Shown one piece after another: positions 43,471-55,100 of a stretch of 64,000 nucleotides of DNA (the first letter of the stretch is position 1; every line of letters begins with the position of its first letter). The position numbers were made by a program, and so were the translations under genes. The stretch covers positions 868,001-932,000 of the forward strand of contig JAUKTV010000007.1 in the NCBI GenBank assembly GCA_030549205.1, given 5' to 3'. The notes beneath the pieces are model-generated. The model ran no database searches, was not told where the DNA came from, and saw only the letters and a list, made by a program, of their open reading frames with translations. This DNA comes from Apiosordaria backusii (lineage: Eukaryota; Ascomycota; Sordariomycetes; Sordariales; Lasiosphaeriaceae).

Positions 43471-45499
43471 TGCTAATTGATGGGAAATTTGTAACGATTT
43501 CGACTCTGTGTAGCTATCACCCCGCATTCGATGTCTCGGTTTCGAGGTGGAATAGGGGAATATCCCCATCCACCAATTCCTTTAAGATCTCTCTCTCCCT
43601 TTCATTCTAATAATCAGAGGAACATCATACCCACTCATGGCATCGTCTTTTCTCTCTTCCAGGATGATTGTTAACTAGATAAATTGACACAGACACATGC
43701 CCACCTCCCCTCCCCCTCCCCTATGAACTTGAGTATCCTCTATTTTCTCTTCAATTGTGTTCTTTATCTCTTGTCAAGTCCCTCCCTGCGTCCCACTTCA
43801 TTGTTACCCGTTCTGGTACGTCGGGTCAGGTCCGGAGAAGGCCATGCATGTACGAAAAAGAGTGGTGATGTCAACGACCCTTTATCCTTTGTTAACCCCC
43901 GAAATCCATACATATTGTGAGCTATTTACCAGCACTCGGTAAAGAGAGAGCAACATAGTCAATGTCAGCTTGATAAGGTGGTGAAACAATCAGGGGTAAT
44001 CCCATCTCGGTTGTCAAGTTGGAGGTTTTGTGTATCTACAGAAGTAGCATATACATACACATCTTCAGAAAGTTCTCCCCCGGCTCGCGAGTTCCCACCT
44101 GTGATACCTCGACGGGAGCCGGTGAGAGTTGTACAATTCACATGATGACAAGAACGTAGGCATAGTTGCTTAGAAACAAAAAGCAAACAGCAGCGTGAGC
44201 CGCCTTTGATGGTATAAATGATGCTATGCTCCCTAGCCAGCCACAAGTTTGGTAACCACTCCCATCCGAATAAATTTGCAAACTGACCCTCCCTGCTCCT
44301 TGTGGTATAAATATGTCCATGAAATGCTCCCTCTCCCAGAAAAAATTGTTAAGAGATTTGATATTGATGATGTCCGTAACCCCCTCGAATGGTAATGAGA
44401 CCGATGCTGATGCTTGTCTGCCCTGAGTGAGAACGCCCGAATCCCGACCCTGTAGATACCTGTAGATAATGATGCATGTGAACCTCCGAGATGCTGAATG
44501 AGCTCGAGTAGGAAATAAGAAACTTGAAACGAGAAGATTGGCTGTCTGGCAGCAAAGAAATGAAGAGATCAAACTCCCAGAGAAAGCGACCCTTCGTAGC
44601 GTAGAACCCTCAGCGGCGTCCGTAGATATCCTCTGCCCACGCCCTTCCTTGCCTGATACCCTGTGCACATCTGTTGATCCATAGCCTTGCTCCAGCTGTG
44701 CAGTCATACCTTCGCAAATTATCCTCCCGTAATCATCAAAGCAACCAAGCCCATAGACACACATCAGGAAATGTACCAGAAAATATGAAACAGAGCAAAA
44801 GCAACCATCATCAAAACCACCCAGTTGTTTTGTCTTCTTTGACTTTGCTCTTTCTTATTCCTTCTATTTAAACGACACCCACCCGCCCACCAAACCCCAC
44901 CACAAAGCGCCGAGTAAAGTATCATATTGTCATATATGCCCTTTCCATTTCCCTTTCCCTTTCCCTATCTTCCAAATGCGTTGGTATCATGCTTGGTATC
45001 AAAAGAAAAAAAAAGAAGAAAAACAAGTAAATAACTCCCGCATGTCCCCTTTTTTCCGTCTCCAGGACATCATCAAATGTGTGGCAAACGGGTCTTTGTT
45101 TACACACAAACATGCAAATATTCCTCCTGTTCCCCGCACCCTTTGTCCCCGTACTTGCCCCCCCCAAGTTCCCTTGCCCAAAAGTTGATATGTAAACTTC
45201 CTCCTCCAGGGGGAAACACACAAGAAGCCAAAGGTTAAAAAAAAACAATGCCTCCCCAATCCCAACCGATGGACACCTAAGTGTTGGTACGCCAGTTATC
45301 CATGATACATGACATGAGCCCGGGTATTTCATAGTAGATTCAACAAGAACAAAAACAAAGATGTGTGAAAATGATGAAAAACGACGGCTCGGTACCGCCC
45401 AGATAACTGTACCAAAAGGGAAAGCCGTTCAAATCTGCTGTTGATACAAGTAAAGTCCAGCTTTTGTTGTTGTTGAGAGGAGGCGATGGACTGGGGCCT
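43471..45499. other. Intergenic region downstream of phospholipase C
   Basis: Pyrimidine- and purine-rich patches, with a (TTTCCC)n-like tract at 44948-44967. The part next to 45500 is probably the PLC 3' UTR. A 208-codon minus-strand frame at 44138-44764 lacks any recognisable feature. No gene is called. Confidence 0.5.
44948..44967. repeat. (TTTCCC)n microsatellite
   Basis: Three to four copies of TTTCCC are visible directly. Confidence 0.75.
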
Positions 45500-48400
45500 T
45501 CAGGAGCGACCGCTATCCATGCTTGACTTGGGGCTCGTGTTGGATTGGTTGAAGACGTTCCTGCCGATGTTCTTGAGCCTGTTTCCGTTCTTGGGGGCCT
45601 CTTCCTGATAGTCGGCCATGAACACCTCGACGGGACCTTTGCGAATCTTAACAAAGAGAGTTGAGAACAGGAATTGCTCTCCGGTTGAGTTCAGGAGCGG
45701 GATGGTTCGGTAGCCTTGCTTCAAATTGGAAAGCTTGACAGTGTAGGTCGCCAGAGGGGTAGCCTTGTCGTTGTAGCCCTTGGATTCGGCCTGTTTGACC
45801 TTGAAACGCACGAAAATCAAGTCTGGGTACTTGGTGGTGAGATCGAACGAGCAGGACATGTTGAACTCGGGGTTGAAACCATTGTCGCGAACAAACTTGG
45901 AGCGATAGGTACGCTTCGACTCTTCGACGGTGACGTTGGAGACGGCATTATTCTTGTTTCTCTTGTCATCGGCGAGGAATACCTCAACCTCGATGTATGG
46001 GTCCAGCGTCCGTTTATCCCCGAGGTTGATCGGCCTCATTAGTTGTTGAGCTGAGATCACATCGATGTCGAAGGCAATCCTCTTGCGCGGTCGCTTACCC
46101 AGACATTCATCGGCAGTCAAGTTGGGCATGACCTGAATTTGTCGCCCCTCCAGCGGCTTCAGGACGTAGCCGGACTGATCTGTCCCGCCGGCAAACATGG
46201 CTTGGTTCAACTGCATGCCGAGATCAAATGTTTGCCAGTTGAGTGCTGCCATCTGAACTCCACGCTTCCAGTAGATCAAGGGGTCGAAGTTGCTGGACGT
46301 GATGCGGCCACCATTGGGGTAAACCCGCATCAAGTGCCGCATGTTGTGCCGGTAGAGCGCTCTCTTTGATGGGCCAGGTTGGTTCTTCTCCGCAAACGTC
46401 TTTTCTTTAAACGAGAAGATGTGGTTGAACGACTTGGCCTCGTGAGTGTCGAAACCTTCGAATTGGATGCCAACACAGTAGACGCCGAGCTCGCCGAGCA
46501 CCGGGTTGATCTTGCTGTTGACCGTCTTTTTCGCCGAGTCCTTTTCACTTTCGCTGTCGCACTCACTGGGGCTGTTGCTGGGCGTCTCGTGAACCTTGCC
46601 CTCGGTAATGGTGTTGATGCGGTTGGTGCGGGCCATCGCTGTCGGGCTCAAAAGAGGGCTGGCTGGTACCGGTCCGTTGTCGGGGAGCGCCCGCTGATAT
46701 GGGGAAGGCATGCTGTTGCCACGTCTTCGGCCAAGTCGTTCAACCGGATCAGGTTGTTGCGGCTTCTTCACCTTGATGAGGATACGGTCCAACAGATCGG
46801 AAGGGGCTGGGAGGCGATCGGTGTATGCCTCGAGCGGCTTCCGCACCAGCTTGTCGCCAAAGATCTCAATCATGATCTTGGCCATATTGGCCTGCGTTGC
46901 CTGGCTGCACCGCACCTCCAGGGAGATCCAGAGCGGGAATCGAGACTTGACGAAGGCGTATTTGTTGATGGTCTTGATGACCTCAACGAAAGAAATGCGC
47001 GTGGTCATGGTATGGCCATGCGAAACGACGGGCTGATCATCCGCGCCATCCCAGCAATCGACCTCGACGCAGCGGCAACCTCCCATCAGTGCAGAGATGT
47101 AACCCTCCACGCTAGAGGTTCCGGCTACTTGCCGACCAAGCAAGTAGGTATTGTGCGAGCTGGAAATGTAGTACTCGTTGATTGGTCGATCCAAGTCGTA
47201 CTTTTGAGGTGCTTTGGGGATGACCACGTTGGAGGGGGACGCGAGATAGCTGGCAAACGCGGCCTCGGACATGAATAGATCTGATTCACCTGGCATCAAG
47301 ACCGGTTGTGACTCGACATCCTTTGCTTTGCCCCTGCGCGCGAAGCGTGCAAATGTGGCCTCCCAATTCTCCAAGTCCTCATCGATATTTTCACACTGCA
47401 CAAGCCGCAGGAACTGGAGGAACTCGTCCTTGGTCATGCCACTCTCGTGGTTCGCAGTATGTTCTCGATACACACGGCGAATATCCTCCCTCGTCTTCAT
47501 CATCCGCACGAATTCGAGAAACTCGTCAAAGTTGAGACCAGAGCTGAAGCTCTGACATGGCAGATTGTCCGAACTAAGCCGTTTGCCTTTGATGGTATCG
47601 AAGATTCTCCGAAGTGCATCCGTGGAGGCATGAATATGCAAGTTGCGGCACACACGTTCGACGTCGACAAATTCGATGTGTTCGACTTCTCTGGAACGCA
47701 CAGTTCCAAACCGCTTCTCCATTTCCCGATCCCAATAGACGCGGACAGCGTCGTCGTTGAAGGCCATCAAGCTTGCCGCGAAATCTTGCCGGTATTGAAA
47801 GAATGCCCCCAGTGTCTGAATCCAGTCCTGGAAGGCCTTGTCTGTGTCGGCGACAAGATGTAGATATTTCGTTGTCCCTGGCTTTCCCGGGACCGCGTAC
47901 ATTACGGAGAAGAATCGAGGCTCATCCTTTTCTGGAAGATTGACAGCAAGGAGATACTGTCTGGTGTCTGCTGCCACACGGATGTCTTTGATGTCATCGA
48001 TATAGATACACTTGGATGCCTTGGTCCGATCCCACCAAATCTTGGCCGAATCGGGGTCAAAAGTGAGAACGATACGTTTGCGGGTCTTCTTTTTGGTGAT
48101 TTTAGTCAGTGGTGTCCCCTGGCGAAGGGAGATTGGGACCGAGCCAAAATTCGCGGACAAGGGAGTCAAAGCAGGCGGGCTTGGTTCTCGGAGAGCTCCA
48201 TCGCCACCAAAGATCTCGTCGGGTGCCGCAAGCACCAAGTCATCATCTGAATCGGTCTCAAAGGGACTGACGTTTTCGAAAGGGGTGTTGGGGTTGCTCA
48301 TGCTTCCTCTTCTTCGCATGACACCTGGACCAACACTCCCATCCCGACTCCTTGCATGGGTCGAAGACCCTCGCCGAGGAAACAGACCATTTGCCCTGCT

Positions 48401-48679
48401 ACGAAGCGAGCTCGAGGTTCGGCGGATCAGGCTCATCTTGGTAGCTTCAGCCATTGCTGTTGTGCTTCCAAGAGGACTTCTCAGGGTGCTGCCTCCCAGT
48501 GAGGTATTGCTGGTTCTTCGGGACAAGGTGGCGGTAGTCTGGTCGGACTGTTTGCCAACGATGGCCTCTGGAAGCTGCAAAGGAGTGACGAGCTCTAGCC
48601 CCTTCTCATGTTCAGGGTCCAGTGAGTCTGGTGAGCCCTGAAGAGAACTGGCTGTGGTGAGACTCGTAACAGCCTCCAT
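45500..48679 (-). CDS. plc1: Phosphoinositide-specific phospholipase C, delta-type
   Basis: Hydrolyses PIP2 to diacylglycerol and IP3 at the plasma membrane and is calcium-dependent. One uninterrupted exon; from the first in-frame ATG (48679) it gives 1,059 residues. A Ser/Thr/Arg-rich N-terminus is followed by a PH-like domain (IVLTFDPDSAKIWWDRTKAS onward), an EF-hand-like region and the X catalytic box. The catalytic histidines are H509 in ISSSHNTYL and H554 in VVSHGHTMTT. The metal site includes GCRCVEVDCWDG. A charged linker with SECDSESEKD separates X from Y, which has HIFSFKEKTF, YPNGGRITSSNFDP and GVQMAALNWQTFDLGMQLNQ. A C2 domain closes the protein (KRIAFDIDVISAQQL, TLDPYIEVEV). All catalytic parts are present. 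The same frame stays open upstream to 49114, with coding-like codons but no ATG, so an unseen upstream exon or a non-ATG start is possible; see the findings. Confidence 0.93.
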   Translation of the reverse strand: MEAVTSLTTASSLQGSPDSLDPEHEKGLELVTPLQLPEAIVGKQSDQTTATLSRRTSNTSLGGSTLRSPLGSTTAMAEATKMSLIRRTSSSLRSRANGLFPRRGSSTHARSRDGSVGPGVMRRRGSMSNPNTPFENVSPFETDSDDDLVLAAPDEIFGGDGALREPSPPALTPLSANFGSVPISLRQGTPLTKITKKKTRKRIVLTFDPDSAKIWWDRTKASKCIYIDDIKDIRVAADTRQYLLAVNLPEKDEPRFFSVMYAVPGKPGTTKYLHLVADTDKAFQDWIQTLGAFFQYRQDFAASLMAFNDDAVRVYWDREMEKRFGTVRSREVEHIEFVDVERVCRNLHIHASTDALRRIFDTIKGKRLSSDNLPCQSFSSGLNFDEFLEFVRMMKTREDIRRVYREHTANHESGMTKDEFLQFLRLVQCENIDEDLENWEATFARFARRGKAKDVESQPVLMPGESDLFMSEAAFASYLASPSNVVIPKAPQKYDLDRPINEYYISSSHNTYLLGRQVAGTSSVEGYISALMGGCRCVEVDCWDGADDQPVVSHGHTMTTRISFVEVIKTINKYAFVKSRFPLWISLEVRCSQATQANMAKIMIEIFGDKLVRKPLEAYTDRLPAPSDLLDRILIKVKKPQQPDPVERLGRRRGNSMPSPYQRALPDNGPVPASPLLSPTAMARTNRINTITEGKVHETPSNSPSECDSESEKDSAKKTVNSKINPVLGELGVYCVGIQFEGFDTHEAKSFNHIFSFKEKTFAEKNQPGPSKRALYRHNMRHLMRVYPNGGRITSSNFDPLIYWKRGVQMAALNWQTFDLGMQLNQAMFAGGTDQSGYVLKPLEGRQIQVMPNLTADECLGKRPRKRIAFDIDVISAQQLMRPINLGDKRTLDPYIEVEVFLADDKRNKNNAVSNVTVEESKRTYRSKFVRDNGFNPEFNMSCSFDLTTKYPDLIFVRFKVKQAESKGYNDKATPLATYTVKLSNLKQGYRTIPLLNSTGEQFLFSTLFVKIRKGPVEVFMADYQEEAPKNGNRLKNIGRNVFNQSNTSPKSSMDSGRS

Positions 48680-49117
48680 AGACTGCGTTGGGGAGCCATG
48701 TTGCGAGCTTGGCCACAAGGTAGAGGCGGACGAGTTACTGACTGCCGAGGGCGGTATTACGACGAGCTGGGTATGTGATGGAGGGACTAGGTCTGTCCGG
48801 ACCTGGGGGGGCGCGAAGAACGCCTGGTCTGGAGGACGTCGGGAAGCATGGGAGAAGATGTTGAGTGCAGCAATGGGCGCGGTGGATCGGTAGAGACGGA
48901 CATGGTTTCGGTTGCTGTAGAAAAGCAAAGACCCCAGGAGGTAGACTGGCACTAGGAAAGGGAGCAGCCGCTTTGTCGACCCAATGGCGTGGACGTGGAT
49001 ATGGAGAGTGCCACGGTTCAGGGAAGGAAGATCTTGAGGACTATCTGAGATGGGATGCCTTTGGCCGCATCTTTCTTGGAGTGATATGGTGCTTGTGATG
49101 TGTGTTGATGCCAATGG
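48680..49117 (-). other. ATG-less in-frame extension upstream of PLC
   Basis: The PLC frame continues upstream for 145 codons without stop or ATG, ending at a TAG at 49115-49117. Codons mostly end in C or G, as in genes. It would code for a hydrophobic stretch, RLLPFLVPVYLLGSLLFY, and a Pro/Ser-rich segment. The TAG is preceded by TTTC, so TTTCTAG could be a splice acceptor. TATATCTATATATT lies 17-30 bases further upstream, which would instead suggest a promoter here. Confidence 0.45.
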
Positions 49118-52100
49118 CTAGAAATGCGGGGAATATATAGATATACGGACCAGTCGACTCCGGGAGGGGTGTCGTTCTTGAAGTATAAAGGAATGGACGG
49201 CCAGGGGGCCAGGACTGAGTGGTTGTATGGATGTGAGAAGATGCAAGGCGATGGCAGATCCAGTCCCACGCGCAATCAGCAAAGAGCAGCGAGGCGCACC
49301 CGAACCAGTCGTAAGTGGTCGCTGTAGCTGAAGTACCTGCGGTATCTGTGGGTACCAGGTACGGGGGACAAGACCTAGGTACCTCGACAGAACATGTACG
49401 ACCCAGGTCGACTGCGTCTTGGGGGTGGATGGGGCGGGAGTGGCCCGTGTGTGCGAGAGACAGTGTTGGTGTAGCCCGGGTCGCGAGGTGGCAGTCGTAT
49501 GCAAGTGTCTCTATCGGGACATTTCCTGGAGACTCGCCAGTCTGGGGGGCACCGTGGTGGTCCACACAGACAAACCTGCTCAAGCACAGCTTATAGGAGC
49601 AGCCAAAAAGATGATTGCCGACTACGCTGCAGCAGACACAGGTCCTCCGTGGGCCTTAGTTATTATACCCTATAACGCCCACTTTCCGCACTCGTCTCTT
49701 GCTTGGATTGCGGGTCCGTAGGTTCCTGGGCAGAGCTTGGGAACTTGGTGTAGTGCTGCAGGCTTGCTCCGGGTTTTGAAGGGACGAGGAGCAAATTCCG
49801 TGTGAGAGCTTGGCGAATGCGCCAGACCAGCCGAGCAGCGCTATTGCTGGGTGAGGTATGCGGAATCGCTTGTGGCGCGCGTGCAGAGTCGAGAAAAGGA
49901 GGTGAGACCAAAAAAACACACAAAAATTGCCCGACTGTCGTCTTGGAGGTACCGCAGCTCTCAGCTCTCAGCTCAGGAGCAGGAGCAGGAGCAAGGTTGT
50001 CGTCGGGAGTGGCTGATCAGTCGAGGACGCGGGTAGCAGCAGAACAATGGCTCGAGTTCTGCGACAGGGCGGTAGGTACTCGTATGCCGGGATCTCGTCA
50101 CAGTGTTGTAGGCGGCTTCAAGTGGTAAGTAGTATCTCGTTTCGAAGAAATTGATTTGTGTGGATGTCTGGTTGTCCGTTGTCCGTTGTCCGTCAAGGTC
50201 AAGACAGGCAGGGCAGCCAGCTTCGGGGTGTTGCGCGCAGCCAAAACTTTATTTCAAGACCGTGGAGGTGGGTGGGCTTTGGCGGGATGCAGGTTGTGGG
50301 TTGCAGGTTGCGGGATGAATGAGTGGGTGACCTTGGGGTGTGGGTGCTGGCTCTTTTGTTTGCTGCGTTCCAGAAGGCGATGCCCGGAAATTATTAGTGT
50401 GGGTGACGGCGCAGAAGGCATGGCACGGCCAGGGCAAGGGAGCAGAGCAGAGCAGGAGAAGGAGCTGCGAAAACTTGTATGGAGAATCGACGGTGACTGT
50501 TCTCTTCTGATGGAGTGAAAATTGTGTCATTCATCCGCTCAACCAGGTACATTGTACCTACCTCCCTCGCGGTAAGCGCTCCAGGGACCAGGACCTGGCA
50601 CCAGCAACAGCATCCATGAACCTCCAACAAGGAACCCAATCTACGGAAACACGGCTACAACCCAGCTGCCCTCCCAGCACTTGGCGGGAAGCAAGCAGGG
50701 GATGTAGGAAACAAAACTGACCGGGGCAGTTTACCGTACACTTGAAGGTAGAAATTGTACATACGTACATACATGCCTTACCATGCTACTTAGGTCGTTG
50801 GGTCATGATCCGGAAACAGCACAGAATGTTGATTATTACCTAACACCGGTCTCTATTCAGAGTCAAAGATCACAGACACAAACGCTCTTTGGGCAGTCGT
50901 CCAAAAGATAAAAGTATGAGAAAACAACCAAATTCCATCTCGCGAAACATGTAATACATACAGATAGAGGCGAGTTGCTGCGAGTTTGGGGGTTGCAACT
51001 GGAGGCCACTGACCTGCAAATTTTGATGGGCACCAATGCCTTAGCGCCAGGGTTCGTGGAGCAAAAGTACCAGTACAAAGTACACCGTCTCTTTTTCGAG
51101 CCCTACGAAACAGCCGACCTCCGATAACACCGCCGTTGTCGACAGCCCAACCTGGAGCTGTATTTACTCCACGGCCGTATTTCTCGGTGATTCGCTGGCG
51201 TTCGCTGGATAAAGACGGATGTGGAAAGGATGAGATCATGGAACAGGTTGGAAATCAACCCCCAAAGAAAATGGGGCTCGCAACCCCGCAGCTTTCTACA
51301 CGTTCTGCTTGGAAAGCGACTGACACGGTGCCCTCGCATATCAAGCCTTCCTCTTTCGGATTTGCATGAGTGGATGCCGGTGCAAACGAGACCGACCAAC
51401 CAACGTCAGTCATACGCCACTCTGAGGACAAAATAAACTTTCTGCCGCCATCACCATCATTATCAGATGGGCCACTTTCGACCAAGACGACATCTCACCA
51501 CCACCCGCACAGACACGACACACGACGGTTGTATGGCCTGTTTTGGGAATCAGACAGGCCTCGTGCCATGGTGATGATATTGATAATATTAATGCTGACC
51601 TTTTATTACAGGCACAGTCAGACATGAGATGAGCTTCAAGTTTGCCGGTTGCCGTTCCGTTGTGCCCTTCTGAAAATGGAAGACACTGCAGATGATCCAA
51701 CAACACACAGATCGGACGGCGGGGTTCAGATGCGTTAAAGTTTGGCGTCCACGTATTAGCAACTCACCTCACTCTGTGCTGCACCCCGCTCCTGCTCCGT
51801 GTTCTCCATGACGAGATTGGGATGTCATTCATTGCCCGAGTGGTTTGATTAACAGTGGTTTTATCTGTTCCTCATCGAGCTTTGGTTTCCAGCTTGTAGT
51901 TTTCAACACTGTTTTTACTGATACTTCCTTACTTACAGCATGTACATACAACGGACGGGCTCAGACACAGGTACAGGTACAAAGGTTGATGCTCCCGGCG
52001 GACAGGGACAGAAAAAGCGGATCCAAGCGGTTGGGTGGTTGCCAAACAGCTGCAGCCCTTGAAGCTGCCCCTGTCGTGCCCAGCCCCACCCAACGATATC

Positions 52101-55100
52101 GTCCACATGGCTCCAGCTTGGAGCCTTGGTTGCCCTTCATTCCCACCTCATTGGCCTTTGGCGGCGAGCCAGTTACAGCCACGGAGCACACGTTGACCTC
52201 CAAGCCTCCCTCTCACCTCTCTCCCACTCCGGAGCCGGATAGCCGTTCGCCGAGAACAGAACACGGCAGGCGACGCCGCAAAGGTACCACGCCTTGCGTC
52301 CTATGTCAGCATCGACCGAGGCCACTGGATGGGAAACGGGATGCGGTCAAAGGGATCGCCCACACCGGTACAACCCAAAGCCCTGCCCCGGAATCCCCCA
52401 GCACCCTCTTCGTGCCCTGTGAGCCTGTTGTTGATGCTGAGAAGAAAGCGACCTTCGACCCGACTGTTGACCGCCGGCACTGAGTACATGGCAAATCCCC
52501 CGAAATTTCAGAGTTGGGTGAGCCACCGCTAGTTCAGCTCGCAGTACCGAGCCCGGCAAGTCGGCAGTCCTTGATTGATGCAACTTCCAACAACCCTTCA
52601 AAGAGACGGATGCGCTGCATGATGAGATGAGGCCTCTTCATCCGAAAAGCGAGGGCACTCCGTCTCCTGTACATACTTTCTCCTTGGCGCCCCTACCGAC
52701 TCCGTTCCTACCCCTCCATAGCGTACCCTCTTCCGCCGTGTTGTACTGTAGCTGCAGCCATGATTTTGCTTGCTGTCGCGATCTGAGGCACGTCGTGGGC
52801 GATCTTCATACCAGGGCGGGTAGCCCTTTTGCCCTGAATCTCACCTCACCTACATGCACACCTTGGTGGCATATGCACCGATACGGTGTACAATATGCAC
52901 AAAATATGAGGCGCTAGGGGGTTGCTGCAGGATCATTCCCCTGGGCCATGCGAGCGGGCGCAGAGCCTCGGTTTCGATCTCGTTTTACGAAGCACTTCAC
53001 CGACCTTCCCGGGAGAGATGCACAAAACCCCATTGCTGCTCTGATGCCAAGCGAGCCCGCAACGAAGTCGCGCCGATAATAGAAATACGAATGCATGGGT
53101 GCTGACGGCGCCTTTGTCTGATGAATCGCCATCCTGGCACGGACACAAACACATAACCCCCAACCCACGAATTGGCAGCAAACACAACATGCCACATTTC
53201 GGAGAATGGCAGTAGCAACCTCCCTCCTCATTGCTCACCCGTCTCAAACATGCCCAGCCCAAAGGTCAACGTTTGGATCATCTCGGATGGACACGCTCTC
53301 CTCCGCAGCAACCGTCGAAAAAGCCAGCCCAAGGTCCATTCCCGCAGCGTCGTTCCCGCAGCTTGATTGGGTACCTGGACTGCGCTGGGCCAAGTTGAAC
53401 CAGTTGAATGCCCTCAATTCGTGCTCGGCATAATAGCGGGTCGCCCGAATCGTGTCACGGGGCCAAAAATCTTAGCCTTGGGCGCCATTTTGCTCCTCGC
53501 TACAAGCGATAAAGTCCCTGTCGCTGGTCAGGGACCAGATCTAACCCATCCCAATGACATCGTGCCCTCTGCCCTCTTTGTGATACCACCTTGCCAGCCC
53601 GCCCCCGCCTTCCCGGCAGAGCTCTTTCTAGCAAGCCGAATCAACCGGCACCACCCAGTCGACCAACTGTAGTCGTGCAGCCAAACGACACCTTCTGGAA
53701 AAGAAACGTCGCAGGCCACCAGCACAGCGCCAGCAGCCAACATGTATGTAGGCCCGTCGATGGCGCTAGTGGGAGAACCCGCGATATCAAGATGAACTAT
53801 GATGGCGTGATGGGCGACGTCCTTGACAGTTGGGTGTAACATCACTTCTGAAAACGCACGTACACACATTGGCTCTGGCCATGCCCGGCGACATGCAAAC
53901 GGTCTAGAAATTTGGCCATGATCAAGTTGCATCTTGCCAACATGCCAATATTATGCCTGACCCGCCATTTCATTCGACTGGTGTGTTTCTTCCGAGGCCG
54001 CCCAACATCTGATAATCTGCCGCCTATCCGTGCCTGTACCCGTGCAAAAGTACGGACCACTCCGTATCCACCCCCGGATTGACAAAGTTGAAACGGTAGC
54101 GCAGGAAGGTTTGATGGCTTGATATGCAGATCAGCAATTGACAAACACATGAGCATGATGGAGGTGGTGTGTCGGGTGTCAGTGCCTGGGCATCGGTGAC
54201 ACCCAGTCACTGCCAGTGATCACCCGCACCGTCACGGCTGCCTCACCGCCAGCCTGGAAACCCGAGTGCCTCCGCATCCTGATAAACCGGGACTTCGACC
54301 GTTAGTTGGCCGGCGTCGGGATGGCCCCACAACGGATCGGCGACGATTGCGTGTTAGCCGCCGTTACCCAGACGTCCAACTCCCCGAGCTGTTTCAAACC
54401 TGGCAAACTGCTGATTATCTGTACCGATAATCTCATCAGGGCCCTCCCCAGTCATAGTCATGTGGCAGTTCGCCGCTGAATCATTGGAATGTCGGCCAAT
54501 GCCCACGTTGTTCCTCACTCGATGCAACCTACCTACCTATACTTCTATTCGCACTCCAGCTCCTCTCCCCTCTTCCGTCACATGGATTTACAGCAATTCG
54601 GAACCAGGACCTGCCTCCCTCGAAAGCCTATCACGGACTTTGACACGAACGGCAAACCACGTCATGCCTTTTCTGATCTGCCTGTCTTGCCTTGACACAC
54701 GCTGTGCAAAGCAACGGACTCCGCAGGGCCAATAGCAAGTTCTGACCACAACCCGCCGATATGAGCTGATTTGGTTCGTCGGCGCAAATACCAGTGGGCT
54801 CATTACTTGCCTACCTGGTAGGGAAGGGGTCACAACAGCCCCCTTACGGCCTTTCCTTACCACTTCCACTCCGGCCTCGCTCTCAGTCTCGGCCCTCAGG
54901 GCGCTCCCTTTCTATCCTTCTCTACCCGCCAGCGTGATGCCCAATGTGATGAACCGGCCATGGTTTTTCTCATCACGCAAAGCGGAAATGCCGACTCTTT
55001 GAGACGCTCACCGACTATGTGACTCGATGCGGGCTGGAAACCGCTTTCAGCTACCCGTAGTTTGCCACCGCTAAAGAAAATTTTCGTCGTCAACAGTTGG

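Noticed and set aside
44359..44430. Possible C/D-box snoRNA (TGATGA and CTGA at fitting spacing)
   Set aside because: No terminal stem pairs across the two boxes and the C box is imperfect; such matches arise by chance.
49041..49583. 180-codon minus-strand frame upstream of PLC
   Set aside because: It runs out of frame with the PLC and through the likely promoter; no domain is seen.
51845..52483. 212-codon plus-strand frame
   Set aside because: No domain, no intron signals, Pro/Ser/Arg-rich by base composition; overlapped by other equally open frames.
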